Positions 9,563-17,902 of a stretch of DNA of 64,000 nt are shown in pieces. Below the pieces are notes generated by a model, which saw only the letters and a program-made list of their open reading frames with translations, was not told the DNA's origin and searched no databases. Each line of letters starts with the position of its first letter. The first letter of the stretch is position 1. The translations under genes and the position numbers were made by a program. Origin of the DNA: Tsuneonella sp. CC-YZS046 (lineage in GTDB: Bacteria > Pseudomonadota > Alphaproteobacteria > Sphingomonadales > Sphingomonadaceae); assembly GCF_035581365.1 (NCBI RefSeq), contig NZ_CP141590.1:682001-746000 (forward strand). Direction: 5' to 3'.

Positions 9563-10759
9563 AGCCGCCATCGTATCCACCGCCCGCACCGCCATCGGCC
9601 GCGCCCAGCGCGGCGCCTTCAACGATACGGATGCTCCCCAGCTGACCGCCCATGTCGTCAATGCCGCGGTCGAGCGCGCAGGCATCGATCCCGCGCGTAT
9701 CGAGGATGTGGCGATGGGCGTGGCGGTGCAGTGGGGCACGCAGGGCAACAATCTGGGCCGCACCACCGTTTTCGCCGCGGGGCTTCCTCTCTCGGTGCCC
9801 GGCACGTCGCTTGACCGCAAATGCGCCTCGGGCCTGACCGCCATTGCCTTCGCCGCGCGCGGGATCATCGCCGGGGACATGGATGTGGCGGTCGCGGGCG
9901 GGGGGAATCGGTGTCCCTGACCCGCAACAATCATGCGCCGAATTTCCGTTCCCAGCCGCAGGTCGTTATCGACCATGTTCCCCATGCCTATATGGCGATG
10001 ATCGAAACCGCCGAAGTGGTCGCGGAACGCTATGGCATCAGCCGGGAAGCGCAGGACGAATATGCGCTGCAAAGCCATCAGCGCGCCGCCGCCGCTACGG
10101 GCGCGGGCAGGTTCGCGGACGAGATCGTGCCGATCACCGTCCGCAAGAACATCCTCGAAAAGGATGGCACCGTATCCGGCGCGGAGGAAGTGACGCTCGC
10201 GCAGGACGAGGGCATCCGCCCGGATACGACGCTCGAAGGCTTGGCCAAGCTCAAGCCGGTGTGGAAGGACGGCGCCCTCATCAAGGAGGGGCGTAATGTC
10301 ACCGCCGGGAATGCCAGCCAGCTTTCCGACGGCGCTTCCGCCCAGGTGCTGATGGATCGCGAGACGGCGGAGCGTGAAGGGTTGCCGATTCTCGGGATTT
10401 TCCGGGGTTTTCAGTCTGCCGGCTGCGCGCCCGAGGAAATGGGGATCGGGCCGGTCTTCGCCATCCCGAAGCTGCTGGACCGCGCCGGACTTTCCATCGA
10501 CGATATCGGCCTTTGGGAAATCAACGAGGCATTCGCCAGCCAGGTGATCTATTGCCGCGACAAGCTTGGCATCGACCCCGACAAATTCAATGTCAACGGC
10601 GGTGGCATCGCGCTGGGGCACCCCTTCGGCATGACCGGAAGCCGCATCACCGGACATGCCTTGATCGAAGCGAAGCGGCGCGGCGTGCGCTACGCCGTGG
10701 TGTCGATGTGCGTGGCGGGGGGCATGGGGTCCGCCGCTTTGCTGGAGATTCCGGGCTAG
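9555..10759 (+). pseudogene. thiolase (acetyl-CoA acyltransferase) with a -1 frameshift
   Basis: The thiolase is split across two frames. From ATG 9555 the first part contains the nucleophile Cys about residue 90 (DRKCASGL) and runs off-frame at a run of six G at 9900-9905. The second frame resumes with ESVSLTRNNHAP and contains GGIALGHPFG and CVAGGMG, the other active-site blocks. Families at this point read AGGVESVS, so one base (the T of a GTG) is missing next to the homopolymer. Either the gene is inactive or this is a sequencing error; everything else is intact and about 400 residues long. It would cleave 3-oxoacyl-CoA to acetyl-CoA. Confidence 0.85.
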
Positions 10760-10790
10760 AGCAGCGCTTCAATCCTGGCCTGCGCTGCTC
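10759..10790 (+). terminator. possible hairpin after thiolase
   Basis: GAGCAGCGC (10759-10767) pairs with GCGCTGCTC (10782-10790), 9 bp with a 14-base loop, starting at the thiolase stop codon. No T-run follows, so a factor-independent terminator is uncertain. Confidence 0.35.
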
Positions 10791-10814
10791 GCCATGGGGA
10801 CGGGTTCGCAGGTC

Positions 10815-10835
10815 ATTTGCGGATTTATCGCAAAT
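10815..10835. promoter_or_regulatory. inverted repeat ATTTGCG-N7-CGCAAAT
   Basis: A perfect 7-bp dyad with 7-base spacer in the intergenic stretch before the insertion element. It could be an operator for a gene whose spacing was broken by the element. The core resembles the ACGCAAA half-sites near 13861 and 17905, but the link is speculative. Confidence 0.3.
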
Positions 10836-10920
10836 CTTGCGATTCCTGTCGCGGACCGCGCATCCGCCGCTTTTCCTTTGCCCCAGACAGGCGAGGCGGT
10901 AAGCTCGGCTGCGATTTGCA

Positions 10921-10928
10921 AAAGAGTT
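10921..10928. repeat. left target-site duplication AAAGAGTT
   Basis: Eight bases directly outside the left inverted repeat, repeated exactly at 13776-13783. An 8-bp duplication is the usual size for the IS1595 family. Confidence 0.9.
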
Positions 10929-10951
10929 GGCGATTATAGCGTTTACAAACC
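10929..10951. repeat. left terminal inverted repeat
   Basis: Twenty-three bases beginning GGCGATTATAGCG that are the exact reverse complement of 13753-13775. It forms the transposase recognition end of the element. Confidence 0.92.
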
Positions 10952-10990
10952 CACACGATTCCGGTAGAGAAATGGGCAAGGAGCAATTCC

Positions 10991-11971
10991 ATGTCCGTTC
11001 TCTCTCATCCCCGCTTTCACGACGAAGCCGCCGCCTTCGAATATCTGGAAAGCATCGTCTGGGCCAATGGCGTCGTCTGCCCGCATTGCGGTGTAGTCGG
11101 CGGTCGGGTCTACAAGCTGGAAGGCGTTGTTCATAACACCCGTAAGGGCGAGCGCGCTGGCAATGTCCGCTACGGCCTCAAGAAGTGTGGCGAGTGCCGC
11201 AAGCAGTTCACCGTGAAGGTGGGCACTGTGTTCGAACATGCCCGCCTGCCCCTGCATATCATGCTCCAGGCCGTTCACCTTATCATGTCGAGCAAGAAGG
11301 GCATCAGCGCCCACCAGCTCCACCGCGTTCTGGAAATCAGCTACAAGGCGGCGTGGTTCCTCGCCCACCGTATTCGTGAAGCCATGCGCTCTGGCGATCT
11401 TGCCCCGTTCGGCGGCAACGGTACCATGGTCGAAGTCGATGAAACCTACATCGGCCACCAGAAGGGCAAGCCGGTCAAGAAGGGTGGCGGCCACAAGATG
11501 AAGGTGCTGGCGCTGGTGGATCGTGAGACCGGCAAGGTTCGTTCGTTCACCGACCCCAACCTGACCGCCAAGGACATTCACCCGATCCTGCGCGCCAACA
11601 TCGCCAAGGAAGCGCGCCTGATGACGGACGAAGCCCGGCTCTACTGGAATGTCGGCAAGGAGTTTGCCGAGCACAACCGCGTCCTGCATGCCGGTTTCGA
11701 GTATGTCCGCAAGGGCCAGCCCGAAATCCATACCAACACGGTCGAAGGCTACTTCTCAATCTTCAAGCGCGGCATGCGCGGCATCTACCAGCACTGTGGC
11801 GAGCAGCACCTGCATCGCTACCTTGCGGAGTTCGACTTCCGCTACAGCAACCGGGAAGCCCTTGGCTGCAACGACAGCGACCGCGCCACTGCGGCGCTGA
11901 CCGGGATTGTCGGCAAGCGGTTGACCTATACAGCAACTAACAGCGCAGAAGGTGTCCGCATCGAAGCTTGA
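10991..11971 (+). CDS. IS1595-family (ISXO2-like) DDE transposase
   Basis: A 326-residue transposase. An N-terminal zinc ribbon is formed by CPHCG and KKCGECRKQF, a region that resembles a helix-turn-helix follows (GISAHQLHRVLEISYKAAW), and the catalytic domain has EVDETYIG, a second acidic residue in MTDEARLYW and the final HTNTVEGYFSIFK region. All expected catalytic blocks are present and the reading frame is intact, so it is probably active. It starts 40 bp inside the left repeat, after AGAAATGGGCAAGGAGCA. Confidence 0.93.
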   Translation: MSVLSHPRFHDEAAAFEYLESIVWANGVVCPHCGVVGGRVYKLEGVVHNTRKGERAGNVRYGLKKCGECRKQFTVKVGTVFEHARLPLHIMLQAVHLIMSSKKGISAHQLHRVLEISYKAAWFLAHRIREAMRSGDLAPFGGNGTMVEVDETYIGHQKGKPVKKGGGHKMKVLALVDRETGKVRSFTDPNLTAKDIHPILRANIAKEARLMTDEARLYWNVGKEFAEHNRVLHAGFEYVRKGQPEIHTNTVEGYFSIFKRGMRGIYQHCGEQHLHRYLAEFDFRYSNREALGCNDSDRATAALTGIVGKRLTYTATNSAEGVRIEA

Positions 11972-12088
11972 GAAGAGGTATCGCAGCCGGTGGCGGACTA
12001 AATCGCGAAAACCACGGAAAACCGCCAAAAATTAGTCGATTCACAACGCTTTTTGGCCATGCTACCCTTCTGATAACCGGAGTGCTGC

Positions 12089-12943
12089 ATGACCACCGAA
12101 CGTGTCACGATTCAGGTAGAATCCAACATCGGAGAGGATGGACCTCTCACGGTGTTCGACACGCTCGACCAGTTCAAGGATGCGTTTGAGCTACTGACTG
12201 CTGCGATTTCGCAAGAGCCGGGAGGCGAGAAGATTCGCTGGCGGCTAGAACACCTATCCAAGAATTCTCCCGCCACCGTGACTGCTGTCGCATACACTGA
12301 TGACCCCGAAGTCGTAGCAGGCCCGCTAGTTCATCGCGGTAAGCAGCGATTCTCGCGCGATATGGCTGCGCTCCGGGAGGGGGGCTCAGTGTCGCCATGG
12401 CTTCGCCAGAAGTCCTCCGTCGCTAAGCAATTTCTGCGTCGCAACCTCAATGGGGTTGGGAAGACGGCAATTGTTCTTGAGGAAGACGCCCCCCAAACCA
12501 TCTTGGTTGAACGTTCGGCCAGGGCTAGTTTGAAGTCTCTTGAACGCGCCGAGGCCGCTGCTGAAACTGAAGATAAGAGCCATTCTGAATTTGGGGTGAT
12601 TGACGCCCATGTCGGCCGAACCGACACCTACCACGGCAAACCTGCGCTCTACATCAAGGATAGATTGAGCGGGTCGCTTGTTCCTTGCGTCTTGAGTGAC
12701 GACCTGGCCGCTAAGGTGGGGCCCGCGCATAGTTGGGCTGACGCTTGGACGAACAAGCGTATCCGCGTTAAGGGTCGAATATATTACGACCGGGATGGCC
12801 AAATTTCGCGGGTCAGTGCGGTAGACATGGAAGATGTGTCGCCGCGAGATGTAAATTTGAAAGAGCTACGCGAAATCGACCTGTTAAGCGGAAAATCCCC
12901 AGTCGAGCATCTCGATAAGTTGTGGGGGTATTCCGATGACTGA
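12089..12943 (+). CDS. passenger protein of unknown function, partner of PIN gene
   Basis: A 284-residue protein I do not recognise. It is hydrophilic, with no membrane segment. The C-terminal third alternates short strands (KRIRVKGRIYYDRDGQISRV) in a way that resembles an OB-like or small beta-barrel domain. Its last codons overlap the start of the PIN-domain gene by 8 bp (12936), so the two are translationally coupled, as in many antitoxin-toxin pairs. At 284 residues it is larger than a classic antitoxin. Base composition is lower in GC than the flanking catabolic genes. An antitoxin role is inference only. Confidence 0.75.
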   Translation: MTTERVTIQVESNIGEDGPLTVFDTLDQFKDAFELLTAAISQEPGGEKIRWRLEHLSKNSPATVTAVAYTDDPEVVAGPLVHRGKQRFSRDMAALREGGSVSPWLRQKSSVAKQFLRRNLNGVGKTAIVLEEDAPQTILVERSARASLKSLERAEAAAETEDKSHSEFGVIDAHVGRTDTYHGKPALYIKDRLSGSLVPCVLSDDLAAKVGPAHSWADAWTNKRIRVKGRIYYDRDGQISRVSAVDMEDVSPRDVNLKELREIDLLSGKSPVEHLDKLWGYSDD

Positions 12944-13436
12944 CCGCAAAAAGGTGTATTGGGACGCCTGCGCGTGGCTCGGTCTCTTGAACGGGGAAAC
13001 GGACAAGGCGCAAGAACTCGAAGTTGTTTGGGAGAAGGCCAAGCACGGTGAGATTGAGATCTGGACAAGCGCTTTCTGCATTGCCGAAGTCTACAAGGTA
13101 AAATGCGAGGGTGGAAAAACTGGCCTATCCCCGGAGAATGACGACAAAATCGACGACCTGTTTAATCAAGATTGGGTCTACATTGCACAAGTCGATTTGG
13201 TCATTGCTCGGCTCGCGAAGACACTGCTTCGGTCCCAATCCAAATTGAGCAAGCCAAGCGACGGCATCCATCTTGCGACTGCGATTCAGTGGAACGTCGA
13301 TCAACTCCACACTTGGGATTCTAGCGATCTGCTCGGTATTGTTTGCAACCGTGCAGACGGGCTTCCATTGGAAATCTGTAAGCCGTCCATGATTGACGGA
13401 GAAAACCTCTTCAACCGAGAAGGAGAGGGAAATTGA
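12936..13436 (+). CDS. PIN-domain ribonuclease-like passenger
   Basis: A 166-residue PIN-domain protein, the fold of VapC-type toxins and other metal-dependent RNases. The acidic active-site residues appear in order: Asp10 (YWDACAWL), Glu51 (IAEVYK), Asp109 (PSDGIHLATA) and Asp128/Asp131 (HTWDSSDLL). It overlaps the upstream unknown gene by 8 bp, and its stop overlaps the TTG start of the next small gene. It would cleave RNA in the cytoplasm if active. Its place inside an intact insertion element suggests an addiction or transposition-associated role, which is inferred. Confidence 0.82.
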   Translation: MTDRKKVYWDACAWLGLLNGETDKAQELEVVWEKAKHGEIEIWTSAFCIAEVYKVKCEGGKTGLSPENDDKIDDLFNQDWVYIAQVDLVIARLAKTLLRSQSKLSKPSDGIHLATAIQWNVDQLHTWDSSDLLGIVCNRADGLPLEICKPSMIDGENLFNREGEGN

Positions 13437-13567
13437 ACGACCGGAAACCCCAGCTCGACAAGTTCAAGGAAGCGGCGCGCGACCTGGAGTGCGACGACGA
13501 CGAGAAGCACTTTGACGAGCGGATGAAGAAGCTGGTGAAGCAGAAGCCGGTCAAAAAGCCGGAATGA
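13433..13567 (+). CDS. small charged passenger protein (44 residues)
   Basis: A short gene starting at TTG 13433, with GAGAAGGAGAGGG just upstream, overlapping the PIN stop by 4 bp and itself overlapped by the next ATG at 13564 (ATGA). The product is strongly charged (KFKEAARDLECDDDEKHF, then a Lys-rich end) and likely helical. The precise overlaps on both sides support it as a real gene in the passenger operon. Function unknown. Confidence 0.65.
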   Translation: MNDRKPQLDKFKEAARDLECDDDEKHFDERMKKLVKQKPVKKPE

Positions 13568-13761
13568 CTTGGCCTATGGCAAGTGGGCTTGTCGGCACAC
13601 TGCTATCTGCCGCCTTCCTGATCGCCGTCGCGGATGACCCACGATTTTTCAGATTTTCACGTCGCACATCCCGCACATTGGGCAATGTGGTTCTGGGTCT
13701 GATTGCCATGGCGGCTTTGGTTTTGGTCGTCGCCGCGGTCACAACGCTGCGTGGTTTGTAA
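13564..13761 (+). CDS. small membrane passenger protein (65 residues)
   Basis: Two hydrophobic stretches (residues about 5-23, SGLVGTLLSAAFLIAVA, and about 40-60, VVLGLIAMAALVLVVAAV) separated by a basic loop, so probably a two-helix inner-membrane protein. It begins in an ATGA overlap with the 44-residue gene. Its TAA stop (13759-13761) lies inside the right terminal inverted repeat, so the gene runs to the very end of the element. Function unknown. Confidence 0.65.
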   Translation: MTWPMASGLVGTLLSAAFLIAVADDPRFFRFSRRTSRTLGNVVLGLIAMAALVLVVAAVTTLRGL

Positions 13762-13775
13762 ACGCTATAATCGCC
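13753..13775. repeat. right terminal inverted repeat
   Basis: Exact reverse complement of 10929-10951. It also supplies the stop codon of the last passenger gene. Confidence 0.92.
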
Positions 13776-13783
13776 AAAGAGTT
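13776..13783. repeat. right target-site duplication AAAGAGTT
   Basis: Direct repeat of 10921-10928, marking the insertion target of the IS1595-family element. Confidence 0.9.
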
Positions 13784-13843
13784 CCAGCCGCGACCTTTGG
13801 GTGACATCCTTTCCTTGTATATCATTCACTAAAGGTTCAAAGG

Positions 13844-13867
13844 TTTTGCGTGAATGGCATACGCAAA
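13844..13867. promoter_or_regulatory. inverted repeat TTTGCGT-N9-ACGCAAA before reductase
   Basis: Arms at 13845-13851 and 13861-13867 in the 195-bp gap between the insertion element and the reductase gene. The right arm, extended to ATACGCAAA (13859-13867), recurs exactly at 17903-17911 between the hydroxylase and MerR genes. This fits a common operator for the two halves of the hydroxylase system, possibly bound by the MerR protein. Confidence 0.4.
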
Positions 13868-13978
13868 CCGTTCCGGCGTGATTCCGGTCTGCGTGATGGT
13901 ATTTGAGCGGAAAAAAGCCAGCGGATATCAGTATCTTGGATGGGTATCCGGTTGGAGTTGGTGAAGAGGACGTGAAGC

Positions 13979-15025
13979 TTGTTCAAGAACTTGTTCGCTA
14001 AGAAGCCTAATAAACGTGTGCGAATCTCCGGAACGGAGATCGATTTCGAAGTGGGCAAGAACCAGACAGTTCTGGAGGCCGCACTTGCGCAGGGCTTTGA
14101 GTTTCCTCACGATTGCACCGTCGGCACTTGCGGAAGCTGCCGCTCGAAACTGCTGTCCGGCAAGGTCGATGCGATCACCCCGTTCGGTTACACCTTGAGT
14201 CGCGAGGAACTGACCGCCGGCTATATCCTTTCATGCCAGGCGGTTCCGCAATCCGATATCGAGATCGCGGTCGATCTCGAGGCGGCTGCGTCTCATGCGG
14301 AAACGGTTTCCGGGCGCATCGTGGAAACGCGCGATCTGACTCACGACATCAAGCTGGTCAGCTGGGAAGTGGAACGTTCAGTATCGTACAAGGCAGGCCA
14401 GTACATGAATGTCCGGTGGCCCGGTGGCCCCGGCCCGCGTTCCTATTCTTTCAGCACCGAACCGGGGGAGGGAGGGCGCACCCGTCTGTCCACCTTCATC
14501 CGCAAGGTGCCCGGCGGCGCATTCACCGAAGCCCTGTTCAAGGGCGAACTGGACGATGCCGCTTTCGAGATCGAAGCGCCGCATGGCCATTTCTGGCTGC
14601 ATGACGGTGATGGCCCGATCCTGCTGGTCGGCGGGGGCAGCGGCCTGTCGCCCCTGATGAGCCTGCTTGAAGACGCCGTGTCCCGGTCTGTCCAGCGCGA
14701 TGCGATACTTCTCTTCGGTGGCCGTGAGGAACGCGATCTCTATTATCTCGATGAGATCGCGGAAATCGGCCGGCGCTGGAAGGGCAAATTCGAGTTCTGG
14801 CCCGTGCTTTCCCAAACCGAAGCGCCGGGCCGGAGGTTCGGCATGGTCACTGCGGAAATTCCCGCCGCCATCGCCGAGCTTGGGGGCGTTGATGGGCTGC
14901 AGGCCTATATGTGCGGGCCGCCCGTCATGATCGATGCGGGTGTCGCGGCTCTCACATCGCAGGGCGTGCCGATCGACGACATTCATTACGACAAGTTCAC
15001 TGATGCCAGCACGGGTGGAAACTGA
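13979..15025 (+). CDS. 2Fe-2S/FAD oxygenase reductase (XylA/CymAb-like)
   Basis: A 348-residue electron-transfer protein. A plant-type ferredoxin domain comes first, with cysteines 46, 51, 54 and 86 (CxxxxCxxC and a distant Cys). An FAD domain (GPRSYSFST) and an NAD domain (LLVGGGSGLSP, ending CGPPVMIDAG) follow. It passes electrons from NADH to an oxygenase. The start is a TTG with AGAGGA 8 bases upstream; no better start is in frame. Order and domain plan match XylA and CymAb, which serve membrane hydroxylases, and the hydroxylase lies 1.7 kb away on the other strand. It could also serve the Rieske dioxygenase, which has no ferredoxin nearby. Confidence 0.88.
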   Translation: MFKNLFAKKPNKRVRISGTEIDFEVGKNQTVLEAALAQGFEFPHDCTVGTCGSCRSKLLSGKVDAITPFGYTLSREELTAGYILSCQAVPQSDIEIAVDLEAAASHAETVSGRIVETRDLTHDIKLVSWEVERSVSYKAGQYMNVRWPGGPGPRSYSFSTEPGEGGRTRLSTFIRKVPGGAFTEALFKGELDDAAFEIEAPHGHFWLHDGDGPILLVGGGSGLSPLMSLLEDAVSRSVQRDAILLFGGREERDLYYLDEIAEIGRRWKGKFEFWPVLSQTEAPGRRFGMVTAEIPAAIAELGGVDGLQAYMCGPPVMIDAGVAALTSQGVPIDDIHYDKFTDASTGGN

Positions 15026-15049
15026 GACCCGTCCGGAGAGGAGAAATCG

Positions 15050-16489
15050 ATGATTACCAGCAGAGACAGTTTCTTTATCGGCAATGAGTGGGTGAAGCCG
15101 TCCACCAGCCGGACCTTCACGCTCGTCAACGCATCGACCGAGGAAGAAATCGGCACGGTGCCTGAAGCGGTCGAGGCGGACATCGACGCCGCGGTCGCGG
15201 CGGCGCGCGACGCTTTCGACAATTCCGGCTGGGCGACCGCGGAACCTGCTGAACGCGCGGCGGTGATGGAGCGCTTCATGGCTGCGGTCGCGGCGCGTGG
15301 TGCCGATCTCGCCGAAGCGGTGAGCGTTCAGAACGGCATGCCCATCGCCCTCAGCAGCCAGCTCGAAGGGCAGTTCGGTGTCGGCGTGATCCAGTATTAC
15401 GCGGAACTGGCGAAAACCATCGGCCAGCCCGATGTCCGCCCCTCCCAGATGGGCAAGGAAACGCTGGTGAGGCGCGCGCCGGTCGGCGTGGCCGCGGCGA
15501 TCGTTCCCTGGAACTTCCCGGTCACTCTTGCCCTCAACAAGATCGCGCCGGCCATGGCCGCCGGCTGCACCGTCGTTATCAAGCCGTCGCCCGGCACGGT
15601 TCTCGACAGCTATATCCTGGCGGAAGCCGCGCTGGAGGCGGGCGTGCCGGCGGGCGTGCTCAACTGGGTCACGGCCGAGCGTGAAGCGGGCGCCTATCTG
15701 GTCAACCATCCGGGTGTGGACAAGGTGGCGTTCACGGGTTCCACCGCGGCCGGCCGGAAGATCGCGGCCGCCTGTGGCGAACTGCTCCGCCCGGTGACGC
15801 TGGAACTTGGCGGCAAGTCCGCCGCGATCCTGCTCGAAGACGTGGATATCGGTTCCTTCCTCCAGGGCGTGCCGATGGCCTGCATGCTCAACAATGGGCA
15901 GACCTGCTATAACGGCACGCGCGTGCTGGCGCCGAAGAAGCGCTATGACGAGGTGGTGGGCGCGCTGGCCGATTTCGCGAAATCGCTGAACGTGGGCAAT
16001 GCGCTCGATCCGGAAACGCATGTCGGCCCGATGGCGTCCAGTGCGCATCGCGACCGGGTGCAATCCTATATCGAGATCGGCAAGGACGAAGCGCGCCTGG
16101 TGGCCGGGGGCGGCCGTCCGGCGGACCAGAACAGCGGTTTCTTCATCGAGCCGACCGTGTTCGCTGACGTCGACAATTCCGCCCGCATTGCCCAGGAAGA
16201 GATATTCGGGCCGGTCCTTTCCGTTATTCCCTATGATGGCGAGAGCGAGGCGGTTCGCATCGCCAATGACAGTGAATATGGCCTGGGCGGCTCGGTCTGG
16301 AGCGCGGACAGCGAACACGCCAAGTCGATTGCCGACAAGGTGGACAGCGGCACGGTCGGCGTGAACGGCTATATGCCGTCGCTCGGCGCGCCGTTCGGCG
16401 GGGTCAAGGCCAGCGGCATCGGCCGGGAATTCGGCCCGGAAGCCGTAGGCGCCTATCAGAAGCTGAAATCGATCTATGTGATGGGCTGA
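15050..16489 (+). CDS. aldehyde dehydrogenase (candidate aryl aldehyde step)
   Basis: A 479-residue ALDH-superfamily enzyme starting 24 bp after the reductase, preceded by GGAGAGGAG. Visible are VPWNFPVTL, the ELGGKSAAIL catalytic Glu block and NNGQTCYNGTRV with the catalytic Cys. In cym- and xyl-type pathways an ALDH next to the hydroxylase reductase converts the aryl aldehyde to the carboxylate, for example p-cumic aldehyde to p-cumate. That role is an inference from context; paralogs lie at 2222 and 53106. Confidence 0.9.
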   Translation: MITSRDSFFIGNEWVKPSTSRTFTLVNASTEEEIGTVPEAVEADIDAAVAAARDAFDNSGWATAEPAERAAVMERFMAAVAARGADLAEAVSVQNGMPIALSSQLEGQFGVGVIQYYAELAKTIGQPDVRPSQMGKETLVRRAPVGVAAAIVPWNFPVTLALNKIAPAMAAGCTVVIKPSPGTVLDSYILAEAALEAGVPAGVLNWVTAEREAGAYLVNHPGVDKVAFTGSTAAGRKIAAACGELLRPVTLELGGKSAAILLEDVDIGSFLQGVPMACMLNNGQTCYNGTRVLAPKKRYDEVVGALADFAKSLNVGNALDPETHVGPMASSAHRDRVQSYIEIGKDEARLVAGGGRPADQNSGFFIEPTVFADVDNSARIAQEEIFGPVLSVIPYDGESEAVRIANDSEYGLGGSVWSADSEHAKSIADKVDSGTVGVNGYMPSLGAPFGGVKASGIGREFGPEAVGAYQKLKSIYVMG

Positions 16490-16514
16490 TTTTCAGTTCC
16501 ATGGGTCGCAAGCA

Positions 16515-16550
16515 GGCGCGGTTGCCCGGTGGCAGCCGCGCCTTTGCTTT
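16515..16550 (+). terminator. rho-independent-like terminator after aldehyde dehydrogenase
   Basis: GGCGCGG (16515-16521) pairs with CCGCGCC (16536-16542) and is followed by TTTGCTTT. It would end the reductase-ALDH transcript. Confidence 0.55.
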
Positions 16551-16676
16551 GGAGGGCCGCGATCCTGTGTGAGAGGCCCTGTGTGAGACTGTGAGCGCTG
16601 GCAGGCTTCATGCCGAATAGCCAGCGCTATCGTCGGGCAGGGCAAGCGCCTGTAGCGGCGGCTGCGCTCGGGACAT

Positions 16677-16710
16677 AAAAAAAGCGCGGCCGGAATTGCC
16701 AGCCGCGCTT
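16677..16710 (-). terminator. rho-independent terminator of the hydroxylase gene
   Basis: On the reverse strand AAGCGCGGC and GCCGCGCTT (16702-16710 and 16682-16690) form a 9-bp stem with an 11-base loop followed by seven T. It lies 28 bp past the hydroxylase stop codon. Confidence 0.8.
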
Positions 16711-16737
16711 CATTTCATGCGATGAAAAGGTGCGAGT

Positions 16738-17859
16738 TCAGGCTGCGGCCGCAGACTGGCCCGATACATCATTATCGTTGTTCTGGAACCAGTCCGGCCA
16801 GCCGGCGCGGCGGTTCTGCTCCTTGGCCAGCGCCAATTCCTCGGGCGTCGCAAGTTCGTTGTCCCAGCGCTGCAAGGCCGGCTTGATCACCATATTGTGC
16901 CACACCGGCGGGATCAGGGCCGAGAAGAAGCACACGAACACGCTGGGCATCGGTATCCACTTCGTGTCCGGCTTCAGCTCGTGATAGGCGGCGAAGCTGT
17001 TGGTGTGATGATCGGCATGATTGGTGATCTCGAAGCCGAAGATGCGTGAAAGCGGCTTGAGGTGGTTCCAGACATGGCGGCGATTGATAGCGCCGTCATG
17101 CGTGCGGATCAGGCCATAATGCTGGAAGTAGTTGAAGCTCTCGATCCAGAAGCGGGCGCCGATCATGCCGGCAAAGGCCACGGCCACGGCCGTCCAGCCG
17201 CCGATCATGAAGATGATGGACTGGAAGATCACCTGGGCCAGGATCGCCTTCCACAGGCGATGACCGAGGCCCCAGCGTGCCTTGCCCATCTTTTCGAGAT
17301 TGTCCGCTTCGGTCAGCCAGGCTTCCTTCGTGCTGTGCACGACCGCCTTGGGCGTGAAGCTGTAGAGCGATTCCCCGCGCGGAGCTGTGTCGCCATCCTT
17401 GTCGGTCGCGACATGGATGTGATGGCCCACGACATGCGCGATTTCGCGGGTCGCATCGAGATAGCAGACCTGGCAGTACTGCCCCACGAAACGGCGGATC
17501 TTGCCGCGCTGATGGTAGAGTTCGTGCGTCGCCGGAACCAGCGGAACGACGCTGAGCCAGGCGAGCGAGAGAATGACGCCGACATATTGATGGGCCGGCG
17601 CTCCGGGATTGGTGACGACCCAGTAAGCGGCGGCAAGATAGAGCACGGGGCCGAGCAGCGAACTCATCCACACGGGAATATCCGCCAGGCTCTTGTTCCG
17701 GACCTTCCGGATAGCGAAGTCATTCGGCAAAACCGAATCGATCAGGCCGAGAATGGGAAGGCTCGCGATGCCGAGCCAGACCCAGGAGCCGCCCACCACA
17801 AAACTGGCGATAACGCCCAGTTGCAGCAGCGGGCCGAGATAATAACGTGCGTAGTCCAT
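16738..17859 (-). CDS. membrane di-iron hydroxylase (AlkB/XylM/CymAa-like)
   Basis: A 373-residue integral membrane monooxygenase that would hydroxylate a methyl group using electrons from the XylA-like reductase. The four His-rich blocks are in place: HELYH at 112-116, HVVGHH at 142-147, NYFQHYG at 243-249 and NHADHH at 280-285. Several hydrophobic segments fill the first 110 residues and about 205-235. The ATG at 17859 was chosen over 17871 because GGAGAGGAAT precedes it. It is divergent from a MerR regulator and ends in a strong terminator. Length fits CymAa/XylM (about 370) rather than AlkB (about 400). Substrate assignment to an alkyl-aromatic such as p-cymene is inferred from the whole cluster. 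Confidence 0.87.
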   Translation of the reverse strand: MDYARYYLGPLLQLGVIASFVVGGSWVWLGIASLPILGLIDSVLPNDFAIRKVRNKSLADIPVWMSSLLGPVLYLAAAYWVVTNPGAPAHQYVGVILSLAWLSVVPLVPATHELYHQRGKIRRFVGQYCQVCYLDATREIAHVVGHHIHVATDKDGDTAPRGESLYSFTPKAVVHSTKEAWLTEADNLEKMGKARWGLGHRLWKAILAQVIFQSIIFMIGGWTAVAVAFAGMIGARFWIESFNYFQHYGLIRTHDGAINRRHVWNHLKPLSRIFGFEITNHADHHTNSFAAYHELKPDTKWIPMPSVFVCFFSALIPPVWHNMVIKPALQRWDNELATPEELALAKEQNRRAGWPDWFQNNDNDVSGQSAAAA

Positions 17860-17902
17860 ATTCCTCTCCATCGCATTTCGCGATCAATTTCACGTTTTTT
17901 GT

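Larger units (their letters stand above)
10929..13775 (+). mobile_element. complete IS1595-family insertion element with passenger genes
   Basis: A 2847-bp element bounded by perfect 23-bp terminal inverted repeats, left 10929-10951 (begins GGCGATTATAGCG) and right 13753-13775, flanked by the 8-bp duplication AAAGAGTT. It encodes one ISXO2-type transposase followed on the same strand by four passengers (12089-13761). The passenger part is visibly less GC-rich and uses codons unlike the neighbouring catabolic genes. It separates the hydrolase-thiolase pair from the reductase gene. Intact ends and intact transposase suggest recent movement. It may cut upstream regulatory DNA off from the reductase. 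Confidence 0.93.

Noticed and set aside
14378-16318. Long reverse frame across the reductase and aldehyde dehydrogenase
   Set aside because: His/Arg-rich shadow of two well-supported forward genes, typical of GC-rich antisense frames.
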